A stretch of 6,895 nucleotides of DNA from Bacillota bacterium (GCA_021797415.1 JAJZZT010000422.1:1-6895); one strand, 5' to 3'. Shown: positions 1 to 6,543, counted from the first letter of the stretch. Notes: a model not told the origin generated them from the sequence alone. A program made the numbers and translations.

Positions 1-24
1 TGCTCCCATCATCCCTTTTGGAGA

Positions 25-268
25 TTGTTCAAAAAGGGGTCAGAACTCTCCGGCGCTGGCGGAGTCATCGCCGGAAATGCTCCCTCACGTACCCGAAAAC
101 GTACGCTCGGGGACATGGGATAAACGCAATTCCGGCAGGCGTGTTACAGTACATTTAGTGTCCGATTAGAGCCTCGGACACTAAATGTGGAACCATTGCG
201 CCTGCAAAGAGGACTTTATCCCATGTCCCGTTGCACTCGCGAATCTTACCTGCCCTCTTTTTGAACAT
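25..268. repeat. Non-coding palindromic element with terminal inverted repeats (MITE-like or structured RNA)
   Basis: The outer arms TTGTTCAAAAAGGGGTCAG (25-43) and the reverse complement of 250-268 agree at 16 of 19 positions. Inside them lie a 15-bp perfect pair (110-124 with 215-229), a 7-bp pair (135-141 with 199-205) and another 15-bp perfect pair (151-165 with 174-188). The left half also has small local hairpins at 48-52/60-64 (or alternatively 50-55/69-74) and at 88-92/101-105, which have no match on the right. The whole therefore folds like a closing stem, one or two short hairpins and one long hairpin. No plausible coding frame is seen in it. No T-tract follows the stems, so a simple terminator is unlikely. 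TG...CA outer ends would suit a small non-autonomous transposon, but I see no target duplication. The family is unrecognised. Confidence 0.6.
110..229. repeat. Long nested hairpin inside the 25-268 element
   Basis: The outer stem GGGACATGGGATAAA (110-124) pairs perfectly with 215-229. It is followed inward by GCAGGCG (135-141) with CGCCTGC (199-205), and by ACATTTAGTGTCCGA (151-165) with 174-188 around an 8-base loop (166-173). The unpaired stretches between the stems are of similar length on both sides (10 and 9 bases outside, 9 and 10 inside). That regular spacing is more typical of a selected structure than of chance. It could act as DNA cruciform/transposon ends or as an RNA on either strand. 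Confidence 0.75.
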
Positions 269-373
269 GCTCTTTTACTCTTCGTCCATCAGTTCGCTTC
301 GAACGGCCACAGTTCCTGCCTGGCGACAAAACTAGTGGCCATTCCCTGAAATTCGACAGACGTGATATAGCGG

Positions 374-404
374 TTGTTCAAATAGGGTTCATATCGTGTA
401 AAAT
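374..404 (+). promoter_or_regulatory. Possible promoter and operator region of the HTH-TPR gene
   Basis: TAAAAT at 399-404 matches a sigma-A -10 box at 5 of 6 positions. The best -35 candidate is TTGTTC at 374-379, which is weak and 19 bp away. Two near-identical octamers, GTTCAAAT (376-383) and GTTCATAT (387-394), lie 11 bp apart in direct orientation just upstream of the -10. They could bind a regulator, possibly the HTH protein itself. The rest of 269-453 shows no convincing gene, only very short frames without ribosome binding sites. Confidence 0.3.
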
Positions 405-445
405 GGACTGGACAGTTACAGGCGCCTATCATTCCATGAACGGAT

Positions 446-450
446 GAGGA
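446..450 (+). promoter_or_regulatory. Ribosome binding site that leaves two start codons possible
   Basis: GAGGA lies only 3 bases before the ATG at 454 but 9 bases before the in-frame ATG at 460. The second ATG fits normal Bacillota spacing better, so translation may begin at 460 and give a protein two residues shorter. Confidence 0.5.
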
Positions 451-453
451 AAA

Positions 454-1770
454 ATGGCCATGGATAGCACACCGCTCACACTCGGCGCGAAAATCCGCGC
501 CTTGCGACAGGCGAAAGGACTCACCCAGGGAGAGTTGACGCGCGGTGAAATCACGCCCGGACTGATCAGCCAGATCGAATCGGACAGGATCGCGCCGTCG
601 TACCGCGTGATCTCGCTGCTGGCCGAGCAACTGGGAGTAGAGCCCGCCGAGATCATGAACGACGTGGAGGCGCGCGCTTCGCAACTGCAGACGCTGCGTC
701 AGGCGCGCGAGTTGCTTGCGGCCGCGCGCGGCGCGGAGGCGATCGCGCTGCTCACGCAATTGGCAGAATCCGACTTATGCTACATTCCGCCCATGGAACT
801 TCAGGTGGATCTTGCATACGGCCGTCGGCTTGCCGGAGAGCTGGAGAAAGCGGAAGCGCTGTATGAGGAAGTGGAACTGTACGCGCTGGCCAAGGGCGAT
901 CACATGCTTGGCCACATCACCATGAGCCGGCTGGGGGAACTGTATTACGCGCAGGGAGATCTGTCGCTCGCCGCCTACGCCTACCGCAAAGCGCTCGACT
1001 TTGCCCATGGACTGCCCGCCGGTACAGTTCCTCCGCTATATCCGGTCGAGAAGAATCTCAGCATCTGCGTGTACCGCCTGGGTAATTCAGAATTGGCCCT
1101 GACGTACGCCAAACAGGCGTACGAAGAGGTGTCTCGCCTGGAGGAACCGACGCCCGATCTCGCCGAAACGTGCCACATTCTGAGCGTGCTTTTCACCGAA
1201 CTCGGCATGGCCGGCCAAGGCGGGGAAATGGCGGAAACGGCTGTGAGTCTGTACCGGAAACTCGGCATGGAGGCGCAGGCTGTCGATGCCAAGTTGAACC
1301 ACGCCATCGTGTTGCGCGAGTCGGGAAACCACAGTGGCGCGCTGGATCTTTTGCCCTCCGTGATCGCCGACTACTACAGGCTGGGACGGTCCACCTACCT
1401 GGCAAACGCCTGGGCCGAACGCGCCCTGTGCGAACTCGCGCAGGGATCCCTGGAGGATGCGGCGCGCAGCGTGGAACGCTGTTTCCCGCTGACGGCCGCG
1501 GACAGCCCTGAAACCATTGAAGCGTGGCGTATCCGCGGACTCATCGCGACTGCATCAGGTCGCCCGCCGGAAGCGGCGGCCGCTTTTGCAAAGGCGCAAC
1601 AGCTGGCGGAGCGGATGGATCTGCCCACGACGCTCCGGCAGATCGCGCAGGATCAGCTTCATCTGTTCGAACAGAGTGGAAATGAAGAGACAGAATCGAG
1701 CCGCGAGCGGTTGCAGTCGCTCACGGCCGCCGTCGCACTGCGCAGGCAATTGGCCGCCATCATCGCGTAG
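454..1770 (+). CDS. Helix-turn-helix regulator with C-terminal TPR domain (Rap/NprR/PlcR-like architecture)
   Basis: Predicted cytoplasmic DNA-binding regulator of 438 residues. An Xre-type HTH spans about residues 10-70: LGAKIRALRQ is helix 1, TQGEL starts helix 2, and TPGLISQIESDR is the recognition helix. The rest is helical with TPR-like units near 153-188, 196-230, 238-272, 276-311, 316-348 and 353-390, recognisable by the G/A/Y/A spacing (for example GELYYAQGDLSLAAYAYRKA). HTH plus TPR at this length is the plan of the RRNPP family, whose TPR domains bind secreted peptides or partner proteins. I see no pheromone-precursor gene beside it, because the convergent dacF occupies the downstream side, so its ligand is unknown. 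The start may be ATG 454 or the better-spaced ATG 460. Its 3' end overlaps dacF by 11 bp. Base composition resembles its neighbours. The fold is confident; the regulatory target is not known. Confidence 0.9.
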   Translation: MAMDSTPLTLGAKIRALRQAKGLTQGELTRGEITPGLISQIESDRIAPSYRVISLLAEQLGVEPAEIMNDVEARASQLQTLRQARELLAAARGAEAIALLTQLAESDLCYIPPMELQVDLAYGRRLAGELEKAEALYEEVELYALAKGDHMLGHITMSRLGELYYAQGDLSLAAYAYRKALDFAHGLPAGTVPPLYPVEKNLSICVYRLGNSELALTYAKQAYEEVSRLEEPTPDLAETCHILSVLFTELGMAGQGGEMAETAVSLYRKLGMEAQAVDAKLNHAIVLRESGNHSGALDLLPSVIADYYRLGRSTYLANAWAERALCELAQGSLEDAARSVERCFPLTAADSPETIEAWRIRGLIATASGRPPEAAAAFAKAQQLAERMDLPTTLRQIAQDQLHLFEQSGNEETESSRERLQSLTAAVALRRQLAAIIA

Positions 1771-2965
1771 CGCCGAGCACAAAGACGCGCTTGATTGTTC
1801 GCCCCAGCATCTCCAGCCAGGAGACCTGCGGTACGTTGGCGATGGCGGCGAGCGGAACGGCCAGGAGTGTTTTTTCTCCCTCCAGCACGCGGACCTGTCC
1901 AGCCGATTGCCCTTTCTTGACGGGAGCTTTGACCGGTTGAATCTCTGCAATCACCCGCCCGATCTGCAATCCGCGCATTTTATCGACAAGAACGCCCACC
2001 GGAGCCGTGGCGGCGACGCCAATCGCCTCGAATCGGCCCCGCAGCACGGGAGCCAGCGCCACAACCTGTCCCGCGCCGTAAACCAGCTTTGTATCGAAGT
2101 GCGCGAACGCATAGTTCATCATGCCGGAGATTTCGGCGTTGCGGATCTTGGACGAGGGAGCGCCCAGAATCACGGCGATCGCGCGGAAATTGCCGCGTTT
2201 CGCCGTTGCGGACAGGCAGTACTTCGCCTCTGTCGTGAATCCGGTCTTGAGACCGTCCATTCCAGGATAGAATCGCACCAGTTTATTCGTGTTTACCAGC
2301 CAGAATGGACGCGCCGTATTCTTGCGCAGATAATCGCTGTAGACGCCCGTGAACCTCACGATCGAGCCGTATTTGAGCAGCTCCCGCGAGAGGACGGCCA
2401 GATCGTAGGCGCTCGAATAATGATTCGGCGCGGACAGACCGTTCGCATTTGCAAAATGCGATTCGCGCAGTCCCAGAGCAGCCGCGCGCGCATTCATCAT
2501 GTTCACGAAGCCGCCCTCAGTCCCGGCGATATGCTCTGCCGCGGCCACTGCGGCGTCATTGCCCGAACCGATCGCAATCCCTTTCATGAGATCGTGCAGC
2601 GTCATGCGCTCTCCCGGTTCCAGGAAAATCTGCGATCCTCCCATGCTTGCCGCATGGTCGGATGTCCGCACGAAATCCCGCCAGTGCGCCCGTCCCTGGG
2701 ACACCGCGTCAAAAATCAGCAGCATGGTCGGGATCTTCGTCACGCTTGCAATGGGAAGACGGGCGTGCGCATTCTTCTCGTACAGCACCATTCCTGTCAT
2801 CGCGTCCATCAGAATGGCGGCTTTGGCCAAGGGAGCCAGGTTGGGGGCCATGGGGGTCACATCTGCGGTATGCGCCGCTCGCGCGGGCGCCGGTGCTATC
2901 GCACTTCCGGCCGCCAGAACGATCGCCAGGCAGGCCGCGACAATTCCATTCAAGCGAATAGGCAA
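1760..2965 (-). CDS. dacF: D-alanyl-D-alanine carboxypeptidase (DacF-like low-molecular-mass PBP)
   Basis: Serine DD-peptidase of family S11 that removes the terminal D-Ala from peptidoglycan pentapeptides outside the membrane. The 401-residue protein has a signal peptide (residues 1-30, hydrophobic core from about 8 to 24, likely cleavage after ARA). The active-site motifs are all present: S74-V-T-K77, S134-G-N136 and K240-T-G242. The C-terminal end (about 380-401, SWLEMLGRTIKRVF) looks amphipathic, as in membrane-anchored carboxypeptidases. In B. subtilis, dacF sits between the nucleoside phosphorylase gene and spoIIA and is expressed in the forespore, so the DacF name rests on sequence plus synteny. 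It begins at TTG with GGAGG 8 bases upstream; the nearby ATG is in another frame. It lies 48 nt after pdp. Downstream it runs into the convergent HTH-TPR gene, and spoIIAA is absent. Confidence 0.92.
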   Translation of the reverse strand: MPIRLNGIVAACLAIVLAAGSAIAPAPARAAHTADVTPMAPNLAPLAKAAILMDAMTGMVLYEKNAHARLPIASVTKIPTMLLIFDAVSQGRAHWRDFVRTSDHAASMGGSQIFLEPGERMTLHDLMKGIAIGSGNDAAVAAAEHIAGTEGGFVNMMNARAAALGLRESHFANANGLSAPNHYSSAYDLAVLSRELLKYGSIVRFTGVYSDYLRKNTARPFWLVNTNKLVRFYPGMDGLKTGFTTEAKYCLSATAKRGNFRAIAVILGAPSSKIRNAEISGMMNYAFAHFDTKLVYGAGQVVALAPVLRGRFEAIGVAATAPVGVLVDKMRGLQIGRVIAEIQPVKAPVKKGQSAGQVRVLEGEKTLLAVPLAAIANVPQVSWLEMLGRTIKRVFVLGATR

Positions 2966-2973
2966 GGGTCATT

Positions 2974-2978
2974 CCTCC
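2974..2978 (-). promoter_or_regulatory. Ribosome binding site fixing the TTG start of dacF
   Basis: A perfect GGAGG on the minus strand lies 8 bases before TTG (2965-2963). This start gives a complete signal peptide. The only closer ATG (7 bases upstream of the TTG) is out of frame, which supports the rare start codon. Confidence 0.8.
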
Positions 2979-2999
2979 AGGGAAACCGTTGGTACCCTG
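2978..2999 (-). other. Hairpin in the pdp-dacF gap, touching the dacF ribosome binding site
   Basis: On the minus strand, CAGGG pairs with CCCTG and ACC pairs with GGT around an AAC loop, with a 1x2 internal loop. The 3' arm ends on the first G of the dacF GGAGG. No T-run follows, so it is not a standard terminator. It could be an RNA-processing or translation-control site in the read-through message. Confidence 0.45.
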
Positions 3000-3029
3000 T
3001 ATTGTTTGCTTCTTCACTCGCCCGTATCC
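3000..3029 (-). promoter_or_regulatory. Candidate forespore (sigma-F/sigma-G type) promoter of dacF
   Basis: On the minus strand, GGATA (3029-3025) resembles the -35 GYATA with one mismatch. After 15 bases comes GCAAACAATA (3009-3000), which fits the -10 pattern GGNNANNHTR at all fixed positions but one. The -35 lies inside the last codons of pdp. B. subtilis dacF is known to be transcribed in the forespore, which makes the location sensible. The match is by eye, and such short patterns do occur by chance. Confidence 0.4.
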
Positions 3030-4378
3030 GCCCAGCGGCCATGTCCGCGATCATGCCAGATCGTGCCGGCCTGATCCACGCGCGCCAGGATGGCCGAATC
3101 CCGCTCAACCGGGTGTACGGTCAGCGAAAACGCGCGATCCAGCTCCTCCTGCGCCAGACGCAGACGTCTTCCATCCGTCGCGTACAATGTCGCCAGCGTA
3201 TCGCCCGCCCTGCAATAATCGCCGATCCGCTTATGCAGGACAATGCCCGCGCGCGGATCGACGCCGTCTTCCTTCGTCTCCCTGCCCGCTCCCGCCAGCA
3301 TCGCCGCGCGCCCCACCGCCAGCGCGTCGATGCGTTCGACATATCCGTCGCCGACAGTCTTCCGGACTCCGATTTCCGGAGCAGGTCCGGGGAGTTGCGG
3401 CAGCTCCTGCCCGCGCTCCCACAGACCGCCCTGGGCGATCACCATATCGCGCAATTTCCGCAAGCCCGCCCCGCTGTGCAGCGCGCGCTCCACGGCTGTC
3501 CGCGCGGCCTTCATCGCCCGATCGCCGTCGCCTTGCGCCACCATTTCGGTTGCGAGCGACAGGGCGATCGCCGTCAAATCGGCCGGGCCTTCGCCGCGCA
3601 GCGCGCGAACCGCCTCCTCCACCTCAAGCGCGTTGCCGACGGCATTGCCAAGCGGATGATCCATATTGGTGATCAACGCGACGACCCGTCTTCCCGCGCG
3701 TCTGCCGATGGAAACCATGGCTTCGGCGAGCAGCGCGGCCTGTTCGGGCGTTTTCATGAAAGCGCCGCTGCCGGTTTTTACATCCAGCACAATGTTGTGC
3801 GCGCCCGCCGCGAGTTTTTTGCTCATGATGGAAGACGCGATCAGCGGAAGCGATTCTACCGTTGCGGTCACGTCCCGCAGCGCGTAGAGCAGTTTGTCCG
3901 CCGGCGCCAGTTCGCTTGATTGCCCGGCGATGACCAGCCCGACATCGTCCATCTGCCGGTCGAACCGCTCCCGCGTGAGCGCCGCGCCAAACCCCGCAAT
4001 CGACTCCAGCTTGTCGATCGTGCCACCCGTGTGGGACAGTCCGCGTCCCGACATCTTCGCCACCTTGACGCCCGCCGCCGCGGCGAGCGGGGCCGCCACG
4101 AGCGAGGTCTTGTCTCCCACACCGCCCGTGCTGTGCTTGTCCGCCGAGCGTTCGCCGAAGCGGGCCAGATCCAGCTGCTCACCGGACTGCGCCATCGCCA
4201 TCGTCAGATCGGCCGTCTCTCGCGCGGTCAGGCCGCGAAAGTACACGGCCATCAGCCAGGCCGACATCTGGTAGTCCGGGATGCGGCCGCGCGCGTAATC
4301 TACGATCCAGTCATGGAGCACTCCTGTTGCGTGCGCCTGTCCGTCGCGTTTTTCTTGAATGACATCGGCCGCCCTCAT
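3014..4378 (-). CDS. pdp: Pyrimidine-nucleoside phosphorylase
   Basis: Cytoplasmic enzyme that splits uridine, thymidine or deoxyuridine with phosphate to the free base and (deoxy)ribose-1-phosphate. The phosphate-binding motif KHSTGGVGDKTS starts at K81. The family signature SGRGLSHTGGTIDKLE spans 110-125. Substrate-binding R168, S183 and K187 fall at the same positions as in the Geobacillus enzyme. The protein has 454 residues against about 433 for usual family members; the extra ~20 are at the C-terminus, beyond the normal end. The start ATG has GGAGG 7 bases upstream and overlaps the deoB stop as ATGA, so translation is coupled. Its product feeds DeoB. In B. subtilis this slot holds the purine enzyme gene pupG; no purine nucleoside phosphorylase gene is present here. 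Confidence 0.95.
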   Translation of the reverse strand: MRAADVIQEKRDGQAHATGVLHDWIVDYARGRIPDYQMSAWLMAVYFRGLTARETADLTMAMAQSGEQLDLARFGERSADKHSTGGVGDKTSLVAAPLAAAAGVKVAKMSGRGLSHTGGTIDKLESIAGFGAALTRERFDRQMDDVGLVIAGQSSELAPADKLLYALRDVTATVESLPLIASSIMSKKLAAGAHNIVLDVKTGSGAFMKTPEQAALLAEAMVSIGRRAGRRVVALITNMDHPLGNAVGNALEVEEAVRALRGEGPADLTAIALSLATEMVAQGDGDRAMKAARTAVERALHSGAGLRKLRDMVIAQGGLWERGQELPQLPGPAPEIGVRKTVGDGYVERIDALAVGRAAMLAGAGRETKEDGVDPRAGIVLHKRIGDYCRAGDTLATLYATDGRRLRLAQEELDRAFSLTVHPVERDSAILARVDQAGTIWHDRGHGRWADTGE

Positions 4379-5553
4379 CGCAGCGCCTCCTGGACAAGCG
4401 GCCAAAAACTGGTCCCCGCGTCCTGCGACACTCCGAAATACTCGGCCACCGTCGCCCCGAGATCCGCGAAGGTGTCGCGCCGGCCGAGCGCCACCGCGCG
4501 CGTCATCCGCGGCGCAAAGACGAGCAGCGGGACCGTCTCGCGCGTGTGGTCGGTGCCGGCGGTCGTCGGGTCGCACCCGTGGTCGGCGGTGATGATCAGC
4601 ACGTCATCCTCCCGAAGCCGGCGCAGGATATCCGGCAGCGCGTCGTCAAACGCCTCGATGGCGCGCGCAAAACCGGCGGGATCGTTGCGATGGCCGTATA
4701 GCATGTCAAAATCAACCAGATTGGCGAACAGCAGGGCGGGCGCGGACAACTCCCCGAGCGCCGTCAGGATCTGCCGAACACCGTCCTGGTTGCTGCTTGT
4801 ATGAACGGCGCGCGCGATTCCCCGCCCGCCGTAGATGTCTTCGATTTTCCCGATCGCGACGACGGGGACGCCCGTGCGTTCCAGCGCGGTCAGCAGCGTC
4901 GGGCCGAAATCCAGCGAGAAATCGCGTCGGTTGGCCGTTCGCGCGTACGCGCCGGACGGGCCGCAAAACGGCCGCGCGATCACGCGTCCGACTGCGTCCG
5001 GTCCCTGCAGCAGTTTGCGCGCGATGCGGCACATCTCATACAGCCGCTCGACGGAAACGACAGATTCATGCGCCGCAAGCTGGAACACGCTGTCGCCGGA
5101 CGTATAGACGATCGGCTTTCCCGTACGGACGTGTTCGTCGCCAAGCCGCTTGATGATCTCCGTTCCACTCGCGGGAACGTTGCCCAACGTGCCGCTTCCG
5201 ATCGCCCGTTCAAACGGTTCCATGATGCGCTGCGGAAACCCCTGCGGATACACGGGCATCGGTTCGCGCAGCACGACGCCCACCATTTCCAGATGGCCGT
5301 TGGTCGTATCCTTGCCGGCGGATTGCGGCGTCATGGCGCCGTACGCGCCGAGCACTCCCTTGTCCCGCCATCCGTCAAGCGAGGCGGCGCGCGCCAGGCC
5401 GAGGCGGGCCATGTGAGGAATCGCCAGCCCTCCGGCGGCTTGCGCCACATGCGCGAGCGTGTTGGCGTCGTCATCCCCGTACGCCGCCGCATCCGGCGCA
5501 TGGCCCATCCCCACCGAGTCAAGCACGATCCACACCACTCGCCCCGCCATCAT
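4375..5553 (-). CDS. deoB: Phosphopentomutase
   Basis: Moves phosphate between C1 and C5 of ribose or deoxyribose, linking nucleoside phosphorolysis to central metabolism. It is a cytoplasmic, two-metal (Mn) enzyme of the alkaline phosphatase superfamily. The 392-residue protein matches the family length. The metal ligands inferred from the B. cereus enzyme are present: D12, D283, H288, D324, H325 and H336. The phosphorylated threonine corresponds to T83 in GKDTTNGHLE. The usual motif here is GKDT-x-TGHWE, so N85 and L88 replace a conserved T and W. The start ATG (5553) overlaps the xerD stop as ATGA, with AAAGG about 10 bases upstream; the next codon is also ATG (5550) and could serve. The gene is coupled to pdp by a second ATGA. 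Confidence 0.95.
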   Translation of the reverse strand: MMAGRVVWIVLDSVGMGHAPDAAAYGDDDANTLAHVAQAAGGLAIPHMARLGLARAASLDGWRDKGVLGAYGAMTPQSAGKDTTNGHLEMVGVVLREPMPVYPQGFPQRIMEPFERAIGSGTLGNVPASGTEIIKRLGDEHVRTGKPIVYTSGDSVFQLAAHESVVSVERLYEMCRIARKLLQGPDAVGRVIARPFCGPSGAYARTANRRDFSLDFGPTLLTALERTGVPVVAIGKIEDIYGGRGIARAVHTSSNQDGVRQILTALGELSAPALLFANLVDFDMLYGHRNDPAGFARAIEAFDDALPDILRRLREDDVLIITADHGCDPTTAGTDHTRETVPLLVFAPRMTRAVALGRRDTFADLGATVAEYFGVSQDAGTSFWPLVQEALR

Positions 5554-6467
5554 CGCGGCCCATCCTTTCCGCCATCGCGCGTTGCGCGCGGGTGTGCCCG
5601 CAGGTAGACCGACCGCAGTCTCTCCTGCGTCACATGCGTGTAGATCTGGGTTGTGGCGATGTCCGCGTGGCCCAGCATTTCCTGCACCGCGCGCAGATCC
5701 GCCCCGTTTTCCAACAGATGGGTGGCAAACGAGTGGCGCAGCGTATGCGGCGTGATGTCTGCATGAATATGGGCCGAAAGCGCATACTTTTTGATGATCT
5801 TCCAGAATCCCTGGCGCGTGAGACGTTTGCCCAGGTGGTTGACGAACAGGTATGTCCGTGCCGGATCGTTCACCATGCGCGGACGCGCGTGCCGGAGGTA
5901 ATCCGTCACGGCCGCCTGCGCCAGCCTGCCAAACGGAACGATCCGTTCTTTCGATCCTTTGCCGACACACTGCACAAACGAAGCGGCCAGATTGACATCC
6001 GCCACGTTTAGCGCAATCAATTCCGAAACGCGCAGTCCCGTGGCGTAAAGCAGTTCCAGCATGGCGCGGTCGCGGACTCCGGCGGGCGCATCGGCCGTCG
6101 GTTGCGCGAGCAACCGCACAACCTCTTCCGCTGTGAGGACGTGCGGAAGACGACGGGTCTGTCTGGGCGACGGGAGATCCGCCGCCGGATCGCGGTCCGC
6201 CAAGCCTTCGCGCGCGAGGAAAGCATGAAACGCGCGAAGGCTTGCGACATTGCGCGATACGGTGGCCGATGCGCGACCGCGCACGCGCAATTCCTGCAGA
6301 TAGCCCACGATCGCGTCCCGGTCGGCCTGTCGGATGTCCACCACGCCCCGCTGTTCGAGAAACTCGATGTAGGCCGCGAGATCCCGTTCATAAGATTCCA
6401 GGGTGTTGGCCGCGAGCCCACGTTCTGTCGCCATGTAGTACACGAACGATTCAAGCAATGTATCCAT
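5550..6467 (-). CDS. xerD: Tyrosine recombinase XerD (RipX)
   Basis: Site-specific recombinase that, with XerC/CodV-type partners, resolves chromosome dimers at dif. The 305-residue protein has an N-terminal SAM-like core-binding domain (about 1-95) and a C-terminal catalytic domain with the full set of active-site residues: R146 (ATGLRVSEL), K170 (GKGSKERIVPFG), H241 and R244 (HTLRHSFATH), H267 (MLGH) and nucleophile Y276 (YTHV). The ATG at 6467 was chosen over an ATG 24 bases upstream because GAGGGG lies 7 bases before it. Its place directly before deoB matches B. subtilis ripX-drm and favours XerD over XerC or an integrase. A short C-terminal tail (about 293-305) is rich in charged residues. 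The gene overlaps deoB by 4 bp. Confidence 0.93.
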   Translation of the reverse strand: MDTLLESFVYYMATERGLAANTLESYERDLAAYIEFLEQRGVVDIRQADRDAIVGYLQELRVRGRASATVSRNVASLRAFHAFLAREGLADRDPAADLPSPRQTRRLPHVLTAEEVVRLLAQPTADAPAGVRDRAMLELLYATGLRVSELIALNVADVNLAASFVQCVGKGSKERIVPFGRLAQAAVTDYLRHARPRMVNDPARTYLFVNHLGKRLTRQGFWKIIKKYALSAHIHADITPHTLRHSFATHLLENGADLRAVQEMLGHADIATTQIYTHVTQERLRSVYLRAHPRATRDGGKDGPR

Positions 6468-6477
6468 CGGCAATCCC

Positions 6478-6503
6478 CTCTTTATTCCCACAACGCCGTC
6501 AGG
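6478..6503. repeat. Direct repeat copy A, just upstream of the xerD ribosome binding site
   Basis: Matches 6543-6568 at 23 of 26 positions, 65 bp away, in the same orientation. It runs up against the GAGGGG of xerD. The two copies probably come from a tandem duplication of the gene junction. Confidence 0.75.
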
Positions 6504-6543
6504 AACAGGGGCAACCGGCAGAGGAAAGTCGATCGCCCTGTTC
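6503..6543. repeat. Inverted repeat between the two direct-repeat copies
   Basis: GAACAGGG (6503-6510) and CCCTGTTC (6536-6543) are perfect 8-bp complements separated by 25 bases. They lie exactly between the direct repeats. No T-run follows on either strand. It may form a hairpin in the message ahead of xerD. Confidence 0.5.

Noticed and set aside
110..229. Rho-independent terminator
   Set aside because: The stems are strong, but neither strand has a T-run following them, and the pairing is much longer and more interrupted than a terminator.
25..268. Integron attC site or CRISPR repeat
   Set aside because: No GTTRRRY/RYYYAAC core boxes of attC were seen at the ends, and there is no regular repeat-spacer series.
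267..335. A 22-codon plus-strand ORF that could have been a peptide pheromone gene
   Set aside because: No ribosome binding site, no hydrophobic export signal, and its start lies in the end of the palindromic element.
403..447. A 14-codon leader-like ORF ending at the HTH ribosome binding site
   Set aside because: Its ATG overlaps the candidate -10 box and lacks a ribosome binding site, so it would probably not be translated.
289..759. A 156-codon minus-strand frame across the HTH gene start
   Set aside because: It overlaps the DNA-binding domain of the recognised regulator; its own sequence has no family features and no ribosome binding site.
2959..2972. ATG just after the dacF GGAGG as the real start
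   Set aside because: It is in a different frame, too close to the GGAGG, and does not lead into the signal peptide or the PBP motifs; TTG at 2965 does.
1517..3919. An open frame of 800 codons on the plus strand opposite dacF and pdp
   Set aside because: It is antisense to two clearly identified genes, rich in R, H, Q and A as expected for the reverse frame of GC-rich genes, and shows no domain or ribosome binding site.
4801..5607. A 268-codon open frame on the plus strand opposite deoB
   Set aside because: Antisense shadow of deoB with biased R/H composition and no recognisable motif.
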